Assembly: GCF_918698085.1 (NCBI RefSeq)
Contig: NZ_CAKKLP010000013.1
Coordinates: 62,001 to 126,000 of the forward strand
Reading direction: 5' to 3'
DNA: 64,000 bases
DNA from: Chryseobacterium sp. Bi04
Lineage (GTDB): Bacteria; Bacteroidota; Bacteroidia; Flavobacteriales; Weeksellaceae
Below, piece by piece: positions 31,035 to 40,439 of this stretch (position 1 is the first letter of the stretch; every line of letters begins with the position of its first letter). The translations under genes and the position numbers were made by a program. The notes under the pieces were generated by a model. That model saw only the letters and a list, made by a program, of their open reading frames with translations, made no database searches and was not told the DNA's origin.

Positions 31035-32210
31035 TTAAAGACTAAGAAATGCAAATCCAAAAGAAAGTACTGAAATAATAATTCCAGCCATAAAAATCTT
31101 ATATGTTATGGATAGAAGCTTATATTTTCTGTCCAGGACTTTTCCCAGGTAATACAAATCCTTTACCATAGAGTCGTAAATATAATCCCTGTCCTTAATA
31201 AGGTCTTTCATTGCATTATGATAATCATCAAACAGCATCTGCTGAAAGTTCCCGAAAAACAACAGGTTTACTTTTCTGTTAGCAATATCCTGAGGAGTAA
31301 AAGTCGTTTTGGTTACATTGGGTTTTGTAGACAGGATGGCAAATATAATTGTCAGCACACTTGAAAGCAGTAATATAAAGCTAGGAAGAATCAAATGTGA
31401 ATTTTTAGGGGTATCCAGCTTCGGAATTAATACAGACAGGCATACTGAAATAATAATAGCATTTACAGATAACAGAATGTTCGCTTTACTGTCTGCAATA
31501 TCACTCAGTCTTGTATGATTATTAAGCGTCACTCGAAATAAAGTATCGACACTTCTGTCAGATTTTTCTTTTTCTTTTTTCCCTTCAGAGTTATCTTTTT
31601 TTTCTTCCTTCTTCTCAGCTTCTTTCTCCAGCTTTTTTTCAATCTTTTTGATATTCTTATTCTTTAAAGGTTCCCAGTTTTCTTTGGCATAATCTGTATA
31701 AAAAGTATGCCTGTTTTTCAGCATATCCAGATTTCCGGCATTCCATTCGTCGTTAGAAAAACATTTTACATTGGTAAGCTCCCATTCTTTTCTCAAGGCA
31801 TCAGAAATATCATTATAATCATGACCTGCAAAATGGCTGAAATCAGCATCTTTCACTATTTTCTCAAGTAAATTCTGAGGCTCATAAGTAATTTTTGTGG
31901 CCATGATCAGTTTTTCAACATCTCCGATATAGTCTTCAGGGTAATTTTCCTGATGCAGAAAATCCTTCATAATTTCCACACCCCTCTCTTCATGATTCAT
32001 CGCACATTCTATGTAGCCGGTATCATGGAACCAAAGTGCCACAAGTACCTTCTCCTGATCCGCTTCGGAAACAGGAGTATTTTTCATGATTTCTTCTGCC
32101 TTGTTTACTGTATAGGCAGTATGAATAAAATTATGATAAAAATATACCGAAGATAACTTATCTTTGAATAAGATTTCAACATAATTTTTAGCTTTGTGTA
32201 GAATGCTCAT
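31035..32210 (-). CDS. HD phosphohydrolase fused to a Pycsar-effector-like membrane domain (DUF5706)
   Basis: 391 residues in three parts. Residues 1-170 are an HD-type metal phosphohydrolase: H30, H62-D63 (WFHDTG) and D121/D123 (KDADFSHF). Residues 185-220 are a Lys/Glu-rich, coil-forming linker. Residues 225-391 match the PycTM/DUF5706 fold: SDIADSKANILLSVNAIIIS, then helices near 246-263, 273-294 and 370-390. In Pycsar defence, PycTM proteins damage the membrane when bound to cCMP or cUMP made by PycC. No cyclase is encoded nearby. The HD domain might bind or degrade such a signal; that is inference. It is divergent from the metallophosphatase gene at 32237 with only 26 bases between. Confidence 0.75.
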   Translation of the reverse strand: MSILHKAKNYVEILFKDKLSSVYFYHNFIHTAYTVNKAEEIMKNTPVSEADQEKVLVALWFHDTGYIECAMNHEERGVEIMKDFLHQENYPEDYIGDVEKLIMATKITYEPQNLLEKIVKDADFSHFAGHDYNDISDALRKEWELTNVKCFSNDEWNAGNLDMLKNRHTFYTDYAKENWEPLKNKNIKKIEKKLEKEAEKKEEKKDNSEGKKEKEKSDRSVDTLFRVTLNNHTRLSDIADSKANILLSVNAIIISVCLSVLIPKLDTPKNSHLILPSFILLLSSVLTIIFAILSTKPNVTKTTFTPQDIANRKVNLLFFGNFQQMLFDDYHNAMKDLIKDRDYIYDSMVKDLYYLGKVLDRKYKLLSITYKIFMAGIIISVLSFGFAFLSL

Positions 32211-32236
32211 TCCTGAATTTTTGTTATTGTAAATTT

Positions 32237-35200
32237 ATGAATTTATCCTTTAAAACTCATCTAAAAAATACTTCTATTGTTCTAAGGACAGTATTATCCG
32301 CAGGAGCCCTTTACTCTTGTGCAACCTATAACGTACAAAAAGGCAAAAACTTATTTGAAGTAAAAGATTCTGATATAAAATCTGAAGCTGATTTTAAGCT
32401 TTTCCTGATCGGTGACGCCGGAAATGCAGATGAAGTTCAGGCACAGAAAACCCTGAATTTACTGAAAGGCAAGCTTGATTCTGCAGACAGCAAGTCTATG
32501 CTGATCTTTTTGGGTGATAATATTTACCCTAACGGAATGCCTAAAGAAACGGATAAAGACTATAATCTTGCCAAACAAAAACTCGAAAATCAGCTTTCTA
32601 TCACCAAAAACTTCAAAGGAAAGACACTGGTGATCCCCGGAAACCACGACTGGTACAGCGGTGTGGACGGATTAAAAGCCCAGGAAACCCTGGTAAAGAA
32701 TTATTTCAATGATAAAAAGCCCTTTTTACCTAAAAGCGGCTGCCCTATTGATGATATCAACATATCTCAGGATATTAAATTAATTGCCATTGATACGGAA
32801 TGGGTGATCGCCAACTGGGATAATTACCCGGGAATCAATAAAAACTGTAATATAAAAACCCGTGAAGATTTTTTCACAGAGTTTAAAGACCTGGTCATCA
32901 AAAATCAAGGCAAAAGAATTATTGTGGCCCTGCATCACCCTATTATCAGCAGCGGAACTCATGCAGGATTTAACTCTGCAAAATCTCACCTTTATCCTCT
33001 TAAAAGTAAAATTCCTGTTCCTGTTGTGGCCAGTGTTATCAACATATTGAGGAGCTCGTCAGGGGCAAATCCTCAGGATATCAACAATCAGCATTATGCT
33101 GATCTTGCCAACCGGTTAAAAAGTATTGTTCAGGATAAAGAAAATATCATCTTTGTTTCAGGACATGATCATAATCTTCAATATCATGAAGATGGAAATA
33201 TAAGACAGATCATCAGTGGTGCAGGTTCCAAAACTGATCCGTCTACGATTGTCGAAAAAACAGATTTCTCTTACGGCGGAAATGGTTTTGCTGTTTTAAA
33301 TATCAGAAATGACCAGAGTACCGATGTTGAATTCTTTTCAACAAAAGATACCCAGCTTCAGAGGCTGGCCCAGATCTCTGTCATTTCAAAACCGGACGTA
33401 TTTGTGAATAACTTTCCAAATTCTTTTCCGCCAGCCATATCTTCTACTATCTATCCGCTACAGCTTACCCAAAAAAGAAAATTTTACAGATGGCTTTGGG
33501 GAGATCACTACAGAAGATATTACGGAATCCCTGTTGAAGCTCCTACAGCCAACCTTTCGGAGCTTAATGGCGGCTTTATCCCTTTCAGAGAAGGAGGAGG
33601 AAACCAATCCAACAGCTTAAGATTAAAATCTTCAGACGGACAGGAATTTGTAATGCGCGGCATAAAAAAAAGTGCCATTCGTTTTCTCAACAATATGGCT
33701 TTTACCAAAAGTACATTTGGAGAAGAACTTACCGATACCTTTCCTGAAAAGTTCTTACTGGACTTTTATACCACGAATCATCCTTTCACTCCTTTTTCCG
33801 TTGGAAATATGGCCGATAAACTGGGAATTTTCCACAGCAATCCAAAATTATATTATATTCCTAAGCAACAGGCTTTAGGCAGGTACAATCAAAACTACGG
33901 TGATGAAATGTATATGATTGAAGAGCGTTTTTCTTCAGACCCCAAAACCTTAGCTTCACTGGATAATGCAAAAGATATTCTTTCTACTGATGACGTACTG
34001 AAAAACCTCATCAAAAACTATAAATATTCTGTTGATAAGGAATCCTATATGAGGGCCCGGATTTTTGATATGCTGATCGGAGATTGGGACCGCCATTCGG
34101 ATCAATGGAAATGGGCTGAATATGAGAAAGGAGATCAAGTGGTTTACAAACCAATTCCCAAAGACCGGGATCAGGCTTTCAGTAAATATGACGGAGCTGC
34201 ATTCAAACTTATTATGAATGTCCCGGCGATCCGTCATATGAAAACATTCACAGAAGATATCAGCAGTGTAAAATGGCTGAGTATGGAACCTTACCCAATG
34301 GATTTGGTCTTTTTAAAAGGATCTACTCAGGAAGAATGGGTAGCACAGGCAAAATACATCCAGGAACACCTTACCGATTCCGATATTGATGAAGCATTCA
34401 AAAATCTTCCCAAAGAAGTACAGGATGAAACCATTGCCGATATTCAGAAAAAACTGAAAATACGAAAAACCAAGTTACAGGATTATGCCTTCGACTATTA
34501 TGATGTGCTTCAGAAAAAAGTTCCATTGGCAGGAACTATAAATCCTGATAAATTCGTCATTACAAAAAATGGAAAGTCTGTACTTGTACAACAATATGAA
34601 CTCGGTAAAAACAAAGATAAAAATGAACTGGTTTTTGAAAAAAAATATGATGATTCAAAAACAAAAGAACTCTGGATCTATGGGCTCGAAGATGATGATA
34701 TCTATGAAGTAACAGGAACCGGAAATCCAAAGATGAATATCAGACTGATTGGTGGATATAATCACGATGTATATAATGTTGCAGACGGAAGAAAAGTGAA
34801 AATTTATGATTTTAAATCACAGAGGAACACTTATAACAATGCCGGCAATGCCACAAAGAATATTTCTGATGATTATGACCTCAACAGCTACAATTATAAG
34901 CACCCGAAATACAATTCATTTGCAGGATACCCCAACTTTGATTACAACCCTGATGATGGAGTAATTGTTGGTGTTTTAGCAAATTATACCGTGAATAACT
35001 TTATTCGCGACCCTTATACTCAAAAACACAGTTTAAAAGCCAATTTCTATACTGCTACAGCGGGGTTCAGTCTTACTTATAAAGGGATTTTCAAACAGGC
35101 AATTAAAGGATGGGATTTCAATGTGGATGCTGCCTATACCACGCCAAGGTTCTCTCAGAATTTCTTCGGTTTATCCAATGAAAGCCCTTATGATAAAGAA

Positions 35201-35956
35201 AATACGGAGAGAGAATATAACAGAGCCCGGATTTCCAAATTCAATGTTGCTCCTTCCATCTCCAAAAAAAGCTGGATGAATCTCAATCATCAGATTCAGC
35301 TTACCTTTGAAGACAATAAAGTACAGGTAAAGGAAGGAAGATTCATTAACGAATCTCCCGATGTAAGGCCTGAAGTCTTCAGTAGCCAGCAGTTTGTAGG
35401 GGCCAATTATACATTCAGTTATAAAAATTCAGATAATGTTGCCTTCCCTACTCTTGGAATGGAGTTCATGCTTAATGCCGACTGGAAAGCAATTTTATCA
35501 AATTTTAACCGGAACTTCCTTACTCTGAAAGGTAAGCTGGCTATTGACCACAGAATTGATAAAAAAGGAAATTTTGTTTTTGCCAATTCCAGTCATGCCA
35601 TGTGGATTAATAATGACAGCTTTGAGTTTTACCAGGCGGCAACTATTGGTGGAAACAATGGAATGAGAGCATTCAGAAATGAAAGATTTTCCGGTAGATC
35701 ATACTTTATCAACAATTCAGAAATCCGATGGGATTTTGGAAGAATCAGAAATAATATTATTCCTGCCAATCTTGGAATTCTGGTAGGCTATGATATTGGG
35801 CGTGTATGGAATGATGGCGAATATTCAAGAAAATGGCATCAATCTGCTGGTGCTGGTATCTGGCTAAGTCTTGCAGAAATGATCTCCGCAAGGTTAAATT
35901 ATTTCTATGGCTCAGATGGCGGAAGGATTTCAGCAGGCATTGGTATGAAATTTTAA
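32237..35956 (+). CDS. giant outer-membrane lipoprotein: metallophosphatase, kinase-like region, Omp85-type barrel
   Basis: 1239 residues. A lipobox (ALYSC28) follows the signal peptide. Residues about 54-330 are a calcineurin-like phosphoesterase: D60 (IGDAG), D94 (LGDN), N137-H138 (GNHD), ALHHP and SGHDHN. A middle region has D616-W-D618-R-H620 (IGDWDRHSDQWKW) and D643/D645 (PKDRDQAF), spaced like the catalytic and metal-binding motifs of HipA/Fam20-type atypical kinases. The C-terminal 350 or so residues form a barrel like that of BamA/surface-antigen proteins, ending GISAGIGMKF-like. The enzymatic part could face the periplasm or the surface. The substrate is unknown. Confidence 0.75.
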   Translation: MNLSFKTHLKNTSIVLRTVLSAGALYSCATYNVQKGKNLFEVKDSDIKSEADFKLFLIGDAGNADEVQAQKTLNLLKGKLDSADSKSMLIFLGDNIYPNGMPKETDKDYNLAKQKLENQLSITKNFKGKTLVIPGNHDWYSGVDGLKAQETLVKNYFNDKKPFLPKSGCPIDDINISQDIKLIAIDTEWVIANWDNYPGINKNCNIKTREDFFTEFKDLVIKNQGKRIIVALHHPIISSGTHAGFNSAKSHLYPLKSKIPVPVVASVINILRSSSGANPQDINNQHYADLANRLKSIVQDKENIIFVSGHDHNLQYHEDGNIRQIISGAGSKTDPSTIVEKTDFSYGGNGFAVLNIRNDQSTDVEFFSTKDTQLQRLAQISVISKPDVFVNNFPNSFPPAISSTIYPLQLTQKRKFYRWLWGDHYRRYYGIPVEAPTANLSELNGGFIPFREGGGNQSNSLRLKSSDGQEFVMRGIKKSAIRFLNNMAFTKSTFGEELTDTFPEKFLLDFYTTNHPFTPFSVGNMADKLGIFHSNPKLYYIPKQQALGRYNQNYGDEMYMIEERFSSDPKTLASLDNAKDILSTDDVLKNLIKNYKYSVDKESYMRARIFDMLIGDWDRHSDQWKWAEYEKGDQVVYKPIPKDRDQAFSKYDGAAFKLIMNVPAIRHMKTFTEDISSVKWLSMEPYPMDLVFLKGSTQEEWVAQAKYIQEHLTDSDIDEAFKNLPKEVQDETIADIQKKLKIRKTKLQDYAFDYYDVLQKKVPLAGTINPDKFVITKNGKSVLVQQYELGKNKDKNELVFEKKYDDSKTKELWIYGLEDDDIYEVTGTGNPKMNIRLIGGYNHDVYNVADGRKVKIYDFKSQRNTYNNAGNATKNISDDYDLNSYNYKHPKYNSFAGYPNFDYNPDDGVIVGVLANYTVNNFIRDPYTQKHSLKANFYTATAGFSLTYKGIFKQAIKGWDFNVDAAYTTPRFSQNFFGLSNESPYDKENTEREYNRARISKFNVAPSISKKSWMNLNHQIQLTFEDNKVQVKEGRFINESPDVRPEVFSSQQFVGANYTFSYKNSDNVAFPTLGMEFMLNADWKAILSNFNRNFLTLKGKLAIDHRIDKKGNFVFANSSHAMWINNDSFEFYQAATIGGNNGMRAFRNERFSGRSYFINNSEIRWDFGRIRNNIIPANLGILVGYDIGRVWNDGEYSRKWHQSAGAGIWLSLAEMISARLNYFYGSDGGRISAGIGMKF

Positions 35957-35976
35957 ATTAACAAAGTGAGTAAATA

Positions 35977-36005
35977 AAAAAAACTCAGGGTGACCTGAGT
36001 TTTTC
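35977..36005. terminator. bidirectional terminator
   Basis: Stem ACTCAGG (35983-35989) with CCTGAGT (35994-36000), with A-tract before and T-tract after. It lies between the convergent ends of the barrel lipoprotein and the M43 protease and can serve both. Confidence 0.85.
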
Positions 36006-36026
36006 TTTTATGTATATATGTTTGTA

Positions 36027-38054
36027 TTACTTCTTAATGAATTTAATACTTTCAGAAACTGTACGATCTTGTATTGTAATAACATAAGTACCTTTCACTA
36101 AATCAGCTACACGGATCTGGCTATTTTCAATTTTACCTTTCTTAATAAGCTGTCCGACAGCATTATGAATTTCAAATTGCGCTTCTCCGGAAACAGATGA
36201 GATAGTAAGTATATCATTAACCGGATTAGGATATATTCCGAAATTATTTTTCTTATCCGTTTCCTTGGTTCCCAGCGTCTCTCTTGTTGTAAATGTTTTA
36301 GTTTCATAAACAAACTCACCATCTTTATGAAATACAACCTGCCCTGAGCTTGTAGATAAATCAACATAACCATTTGTTAAGCCATCCCCAAAATCATCGG
36401 AAATAGTAAATGCATAACAATCTTGAGGAAGCGTCCATGTTTGTGTAATAAGTGTTGGATTCGGCTGTCCCGGTTGTGTGTTAGAATAGTTTCCGGACTT
36501 AACAATCTGGCCAGCACTATTTCTCAGGTTCCATCTTGTCTCATTTCCATATCGGTCTCTCAATAATTTAAAAGTAAATGTAGTGGTACCAAAATACTCA
36601 GGTATTATAGGTTTCACATAATTACCGTTTGAGGTATTATTTGTACTTCTTTCATCTGTTGTTCCGTTGACTGAGACAATCGCTAATGAAACAGGAGAAG
36701 AAGCTACAGCTCCATCAACAGGAATATTGATAACGCTTGATTTATCCTGAGTTAAATTACCTGTCCAGTTATAATTTTGAACAGCACCACCATTGAATGA
36801 ATAAGAAATAACAGCTGACGTTAAATTACTTGTCCCTCTATTATTAAGAATAAGACGTACTACTCCTTCCCCACAATTCACCACACCAATTGAACAGCCT
36901 CCGTCAAATTTGATCTCAGCATCATTAGCAAACAGAGGAATAGGCTGATCTCTATTAGATGTCTTCAGCTCTACCCTTCTTGGAGAGTTATCCATTACTG
37001 TTCTGATTCTTGTTTTCTGATCATTCGTATAAATGTTCATACAGGTATCATTGGTATAATCCATATAGTTCTGAACCATCTCATAGGCTGGTGGATTATC
37101 ACAGCTGGCTATTGCAGCATTACATGTATAATTTGCAGTATGTGCTGTTGGAGTATCTGCACAATAGTCATTTCCACAGTTAGCATCTCCCCAGATATGT
37201 CGTAATCCTACAAAGTGTCCTACCTCATGAGTCATTGTTCTCCCTCTGTCATAGCCCGCCTGCATCAGAAATGTTCCATCATTGTAATCCATACTCCCAA
37301 AAGTAGAGAAACCTGCAACAACACCATCTGTATTGGCGAGCCCACCATTAGCAGCCATCCCCGGAAGTCCGGAATTAGATGGAAATTGAGCAAAGCCCAG
37401 TAAGCCACTGTCTGCAAAATTTACACTCCACATATTCATGTATTTTGTAGGATCCCATATTGTTGTAGGCTTTACCGTACTGTTAATAAAGTTTTCGTAA
37501 CCATCTGCTGGGGATCCGTTAGCCCAGAACTCCCGGCAAAGATTTACCCTATCAATACCATTGGTGGGATTTCCGTTAGGATCTACCTTTGCAAGTACAA
37601 ATTGTATTTCAGTATCTGCTCCTACAAGGCTGGCATTAAATCCCGGAGTTCCCGTCATTCGTCTAAAGTCGTTATTCATTACTGTAATCTGTGACATTAC
37701 CTGGCTATCTGTAATATTGGGAGCAGTTCCTATATCCTGACCATTGTGAATAACATGTACTACAACCGGAATAGTAATGACATTCCCGTTCTGGGATCTA
37801 TTCAATTTATTTTTTTCAATTAAAGGGGCCAGCCATTCTTCAAATTGTTCCGTTGTAAATCTCTCAGGAAACTGTTTCCTAAGACCTTCTTCATACGCAA
37901 CAGTTCCACATCTTTCAATTCCCCGGGGATCCCTATTTCCTTCTGTAGAGCGTTTTGAAAATTTTGAACCTTCTTTATTCTGAGCATTGGTAAATACAGC
38001 TCCGGAAAATAATAGAGGTACCAAAAAAAATTTCGAAATAGTAGTTTTTCTCAT
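36027..38054 (-). CDS. secreted M43-family metalloprotease with type IX sorting domain
   Basis: 675 residues. Signal peptide (MRKTTISKFFLVPLLFSGAVFTNAQ). A propeptide-like region leads into the peptidase domain, with zinc site H276-E277-x2-H280-x5-H286 in THEVGHFVGLRHIWGD, the metzincin pattern of the M43 (pappalysin/cytophagalysin) family. A CARDB-like and a second beta domain follow. The final 75 residues, from YPNPVNDILTI to SIKFIKK, are a type IX secretion sorting tail that anchors or releases the protein at the surface. Confidence 0.92.
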   Translation of the reverse strand: MRKTTISKFFLVPLLFSGAVFTNAQNKEGSKFSKRSTEGNRDPRGIERCGTVAYEEGLRKQFPERFTTEQFEEWLAPLIEKNKLNRSQNGNVITIPVVVHVIHNGQDIGTAPNITDSQVMSQITVMNNDFRRMTGTPGFNASLVGADTEIQFVLAKVDPNGNPTNGIDRVNLCREFWANGSPADGYENFINSTVKPTTIWDPTKYMNMWSVNFADSGLLGFAQFPSNSGLPGMAANGGLANTDGVVAGFSTFGSMDYNDGTFLMQAGYDRGRTMTHEVGHFVGLRHIWGDANCGNDYCADTPTAHTANYTCNAAIASCDNPPAYEMVQNYMDYTNDTCMNIYTNDQKTRIRTVMDNSPRRVELKTSNRDQPIPLFANDAEIKFDGGCSIGVVNCGEGVVRLILNNRGTSNLTSAVISYSFNGGAVQNYNWTGNLTQDKSSVINIPVDGAVASSPVSLAIVSVNGTTDERSTNNTSNGNYVKPIIPEYFGTTTFTFKLLRDRYGNETRWNLRNSAGQIVKSGNYSNTQPGQPNPTLITQTWTLPQDCYAFTISDDFGDGLTNGYVDLSTSSGQVVFHKDGEFVYETKTFTTRETLGTKETDKKNNFGIYPNPVNDILTISSVSGEAQFEIHNAVGQLIKKGKIENSQIRVADLVKGTYVITIQDRTVSESIKFIKK

Positions 38055-38073
38055 ATTCTTTTTTATATTTTAG

Positions 38074-38102
38074 CAAATATATAAACAAAAACAAAAAACC
38101 AA
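38074..38102 (-). promoter_or_regulatory. promoter of the M43 protease
   Basis: On the minus strand TTG (38100-38102) and TATATTTG (38074-38081) are separated by 18 bases, a good match to the Bacteroidota consensus. The -7 element is 20 bases from the start codon. Confidence 0.55.
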
Positions 38103-38146
38103 ATAATAATAGATAAAAAAAACACCAAATACATAAAAATAATTCA

Positions 38147-38629
38147 ATGAAAAAACATTTTATATTAATTAATTCCGTATTCATATTTTCAATTATAGGT
38201 TGTATTAATCAAAATAAAAGTGAAAACAACGGAAAAAATTCAACAATAAATACAAAACAAGGGAAAATTGAAAAAGTACAATTAATCGAACAAACAAGAG
38301 GAGTTAATGATAGTGTGACTTTCACAGCTACCTCTAAAATCTACACCTCCAATAATGCAGACCCAACCAATTCTTCTATCTCCCCCTCTGAATGGGCAAG
38401 CATTTCCAAACAGGCAGAAGCGCTTGATTTATCTGCAATATCCAAGCTTCAATCTCCCACAACAGGAAGATATTCTGACCGAGCTCTGGCCGCTACCATT
38501 ATTATTACTTCGGGCGGTACAACCTATACCTCAGCAACTTTTGACTCGGGCCATCCACCAAAAGAATTAGAAGCTTTGTATAATGAAATTCAAAAACCTA
38601 CCAGAAATCTTAAAAAGAAACCTGAATAA
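38147..38629 (+). CDS. small lipoprotein of unknown function
   Basis: 160 residues with a signal peptide and lipobox (FSIIGCINQ). The mature part has a Ser/Thr-rich stretch and a segment ending in RYSDRALAATIIITSGGTTY, which reads like a short beta-sandwich. A hairpin terminator follows. No family recognised; not part of an obvious operon. Confidence 0.6.
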   Translation: MKKHFILINSVFIFSIIGCINQNKSENNGKNSTINTKQGKIEKVQLIEQTRGVNDSVTFTATSKIYTSNNADPTNSSISPSEWASISKQAEALDLSAISKLQSPTTGRYSDRALAATIIITSGGTTYTSATFDSGHPPKELEALYNEIQKPTRNLKKKPE

Positions 38630-38639
38630 ACCAATAAAA

Positions 38640-38664
38640 AAACCACAGATAATTTCTGTGGTTT
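38640..38664. terminator. bidirectional terminator
   Basis: Stem AAACCACAGA (38640-38649) with TCTGTGGTTT (38655-38664), five-base loop, with A-rich sequence before it. It lies between two convergent genes. Confidence 0.8.
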
Positions 38665-38687
38665 ACTATTTATAAATATTGATTTGT

Positions 38688-39560
38688 TTAAAAAGCAAGC
38701 TGATATACATTTCCACCTTCTTCTTTAGCTTTTTCATCAGCAATAATTAATGTTTTGTCATTAAGGAAAACAATCGCTTCTTTCTGCGAATTGTGGTCTA
38801 ATGGTATTTTCTGAATTTTGGCAGAACTGAAATCATCTGCTGTAAACCCACTGAGAACATGAATGTTTTTATGGGTAAGCAGTACAATCTTATCTTTCGT
38901 ACTGTTGATGGTTGCAGAAGTAATAGCAGCATCATTATACCCTCCGTCAAGCTTTAATCTCCCTATTAATTTAGCTTCAAAATCTCCTTCTTTATTAGGA
39001 ACCTGAAAAACAAGGAAAGTTCCGTCAAAACCTTTGCTTCTGTTTTTGGTAAAAAGATAGAAGTTACCATCCATCTCTACAAAAGCCTCACAGTCATACA
39101 ATAAGTTAGATTTTTTTGGAGGAAATTCAGTCTGTCCCTGATAATGAAATTTTGTGGTTTGAATCACCTTGGTTGTTGCCTGAGTGGCATCTTTCAAATC
39201 TGTCTTCAAAATAGCAAGGTCCTGTCTGCTATTATCATTATTTCCAAAATTTCCGATGTAAATATTTCCTTGTGTATCTGAGATAATATCTTCCCAGTCT
39301 GTATTTTCAGCATTTTCAACCGGAATAGTGGCCAGCAATTCACCTTTATCATTAAGCCCATATACAGCATTTTTATTTCCACGGTCTTCTATGACCCAGG
39401 CTGTCTTTTTATCCTGAGACAAGGTAATTCCGGAAACCTCCTTTAGCTTTTTAGGTAAGGTATACTGTACTTGTAATTTATCATCATTAGTGGGTTGATT
39501 CTGTGCCTTAGGATTACAGCTCAGTAAAAGTGAAACAGGTAAAATAAGAAATCGTATCAT
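38688..39560 (-). CDS. beta-propeller-like lipoprotein
   Basis: 290 residues with a signal peptide and lipobox (LLLSCNPKA). The mature protein shows repeated strand patterns: EVSGITLSQDKKTAWVIED, DTQGNIYIGNFG, DGNFYLFTKN, SKDKIVLLTHK and NDKTLIIADEK. These are typical of a propeller of five or six blades with an SdiA-regulated or NHL-like look. Enzymatic residues are not evident. The role is unknown. Confidence 0.6.
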   Translation of the reverse strand: MIRFLILPVSLLLSCNPKAQNQPTNDDKLQVQYTLPKKLKEVSGITLSQDKKTAWVIEDRGNKNAVYGLNDKGELLATIPVENAENTDWEDIISDTQGNIYIGNFGNNDNSRQDLAILKTDLKDATQATTKVIQTTKFHYQGQTEFPPKKSNLLYDCEAFVEMDGNFYLFTKNRSKGFDGTFLVFQVPNKEGDFEAKLIGRLKLDGGYNDAAITSATINSTKDKIVLLTHKNIHVLSGFTADDFSSAKIQKIPLDHNSQKEAIVFLNDKTLIIADEKAKEEGGNVYQLAF

Positions 39561-39612
39561 ATGTATTTTTTTTAACTTAAATTAAGAAGCATTAATCGTT
39601 CCAAATACGACT

Positions 39613-40380
39613 TTATGAAAGAAGCTTTGCTTTTTCCCATAAAATATCCATTTCTTCCAGGGACATATCAGCAAGTTTTAAACCTTGCTCATTGGCAAGT
39701 ACTTCCATCTTTTGAAATCTTGAAATAAACTTCAGGTTTGTTCTTTCTAATGCAGAATCAGGATTAATTCCTGAAATCCTCGCATAATTGATCAATGAGA
39801 AAAACACATCTCCCAGCTCCTGTTCTTTTTTAACAGGATCCGTTTCCTCATGGAATTCCTGGATCTCCTCATCTACCTTTGCCCAGGCATCTTCTGCATT
39901 ATGAAACTCAAACCCAATCCCTTTTACCTTATCCTGAATCCGGTACGCCTTTACCATACTTGGAAGGCTTTTCGGCACTCCTCCCAGGATAGAGGTATTA
40001 CCTTCTTTCAATTTCAACTTCTCCCAGTTCTGCTTTACCTCTTCTTCATCCTTCACTTCAGTATCACCATAAATATGGGGATGGCGGAAAATCAACTTTT
40101 CATTGAGAGAATTGATAACATCTGCTATATCAAAGCTTCCTTTTTCAGATCCTATTTTAGAATAGAAAACCAGATGAAGCAATACATCTCCCAGTTCTTT
40201 TTTTATTTCCTGTAAATCTTCCTGAAGTATGGCATCTGAAAGCTCATAGGTCTCCTCAAGAGTCAGGTGGCGAAGCGACTCTAAAGTCTGCTTTTGATCC
40301 CATGGGCATTTTTCACGCAGATCATCCATAATATCCAGTAGTCTTCCGAAAGCTTCCAGCTTTTCCTGTTTCGTATTCAT
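39613..40380 (-). CDS. mazG: nucleoside triphosphate pyrophosphohydrolase MazG
   Basis: About 255 residues. It hydrolyses NTPs and dNTPs to monophosphates, clearing damaged nucleotides. Two MazG repeats are visible, each with EExxE- and ExxD-type metal-binding helices: LTLEETYELSDAI with KKELGDVLLHLVF, and VDEEIQEFHEE with EQELGDVFFSLINY. I choose the start at 40380 (MNTKQEK), not the upstream ATG at 40407, because the promoter -7 element at 40405-40412 overlaps the latter. Confidence 0.93.
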   Translation of the reverse strand: MNTKQEKLEAFGRLLDIMDDLREKCPWDQKQTLESLRHLTLEETYELSDAILQEDLQEIKKELGDVLLHLVFYSKIGSEKGSFDIADVINSLNEKLIFRHPHIYGDTEVKDEEEVKQNWEKLKLKEGNTSILGGVPKSLPSMVKAYRIQDKVKGIGFEFHNAEDAWAKVDEEIQEFHEETDPVKKEQELGDVFFSLINYARISGINPDSALERTNLKFISRFQKMEVLANEQGLKLADMSLEEMDILWEKAKLLS

Positions 40381-40404
40381 AGTAATGGGAAATTCAAAAT
40401 TATA

Positions 40405-40436
40405 CAAATGTAAGGGTTATTTTGACTTTAGCGCAA
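40405..40436 (-). promoter_or_regulatory. promoter of mazG
   Basis: On the minus strand TTG (40434-40436) and TACATTTG (40405-40412) are separated by 21 bases, matching the consensus. Transcription would begin near 40398, just before the ATG at 40380, which fixes the mazG start. Confidence 0.65.
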
Positions 40437-40439
40437 GCC

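Noticed and set aside
39613..40407. Upstream ATG for mazG at 40407
   Set aside because: The promoter -7 element at 40405-40412 covers it, so the transcript should start downstream of that codon.
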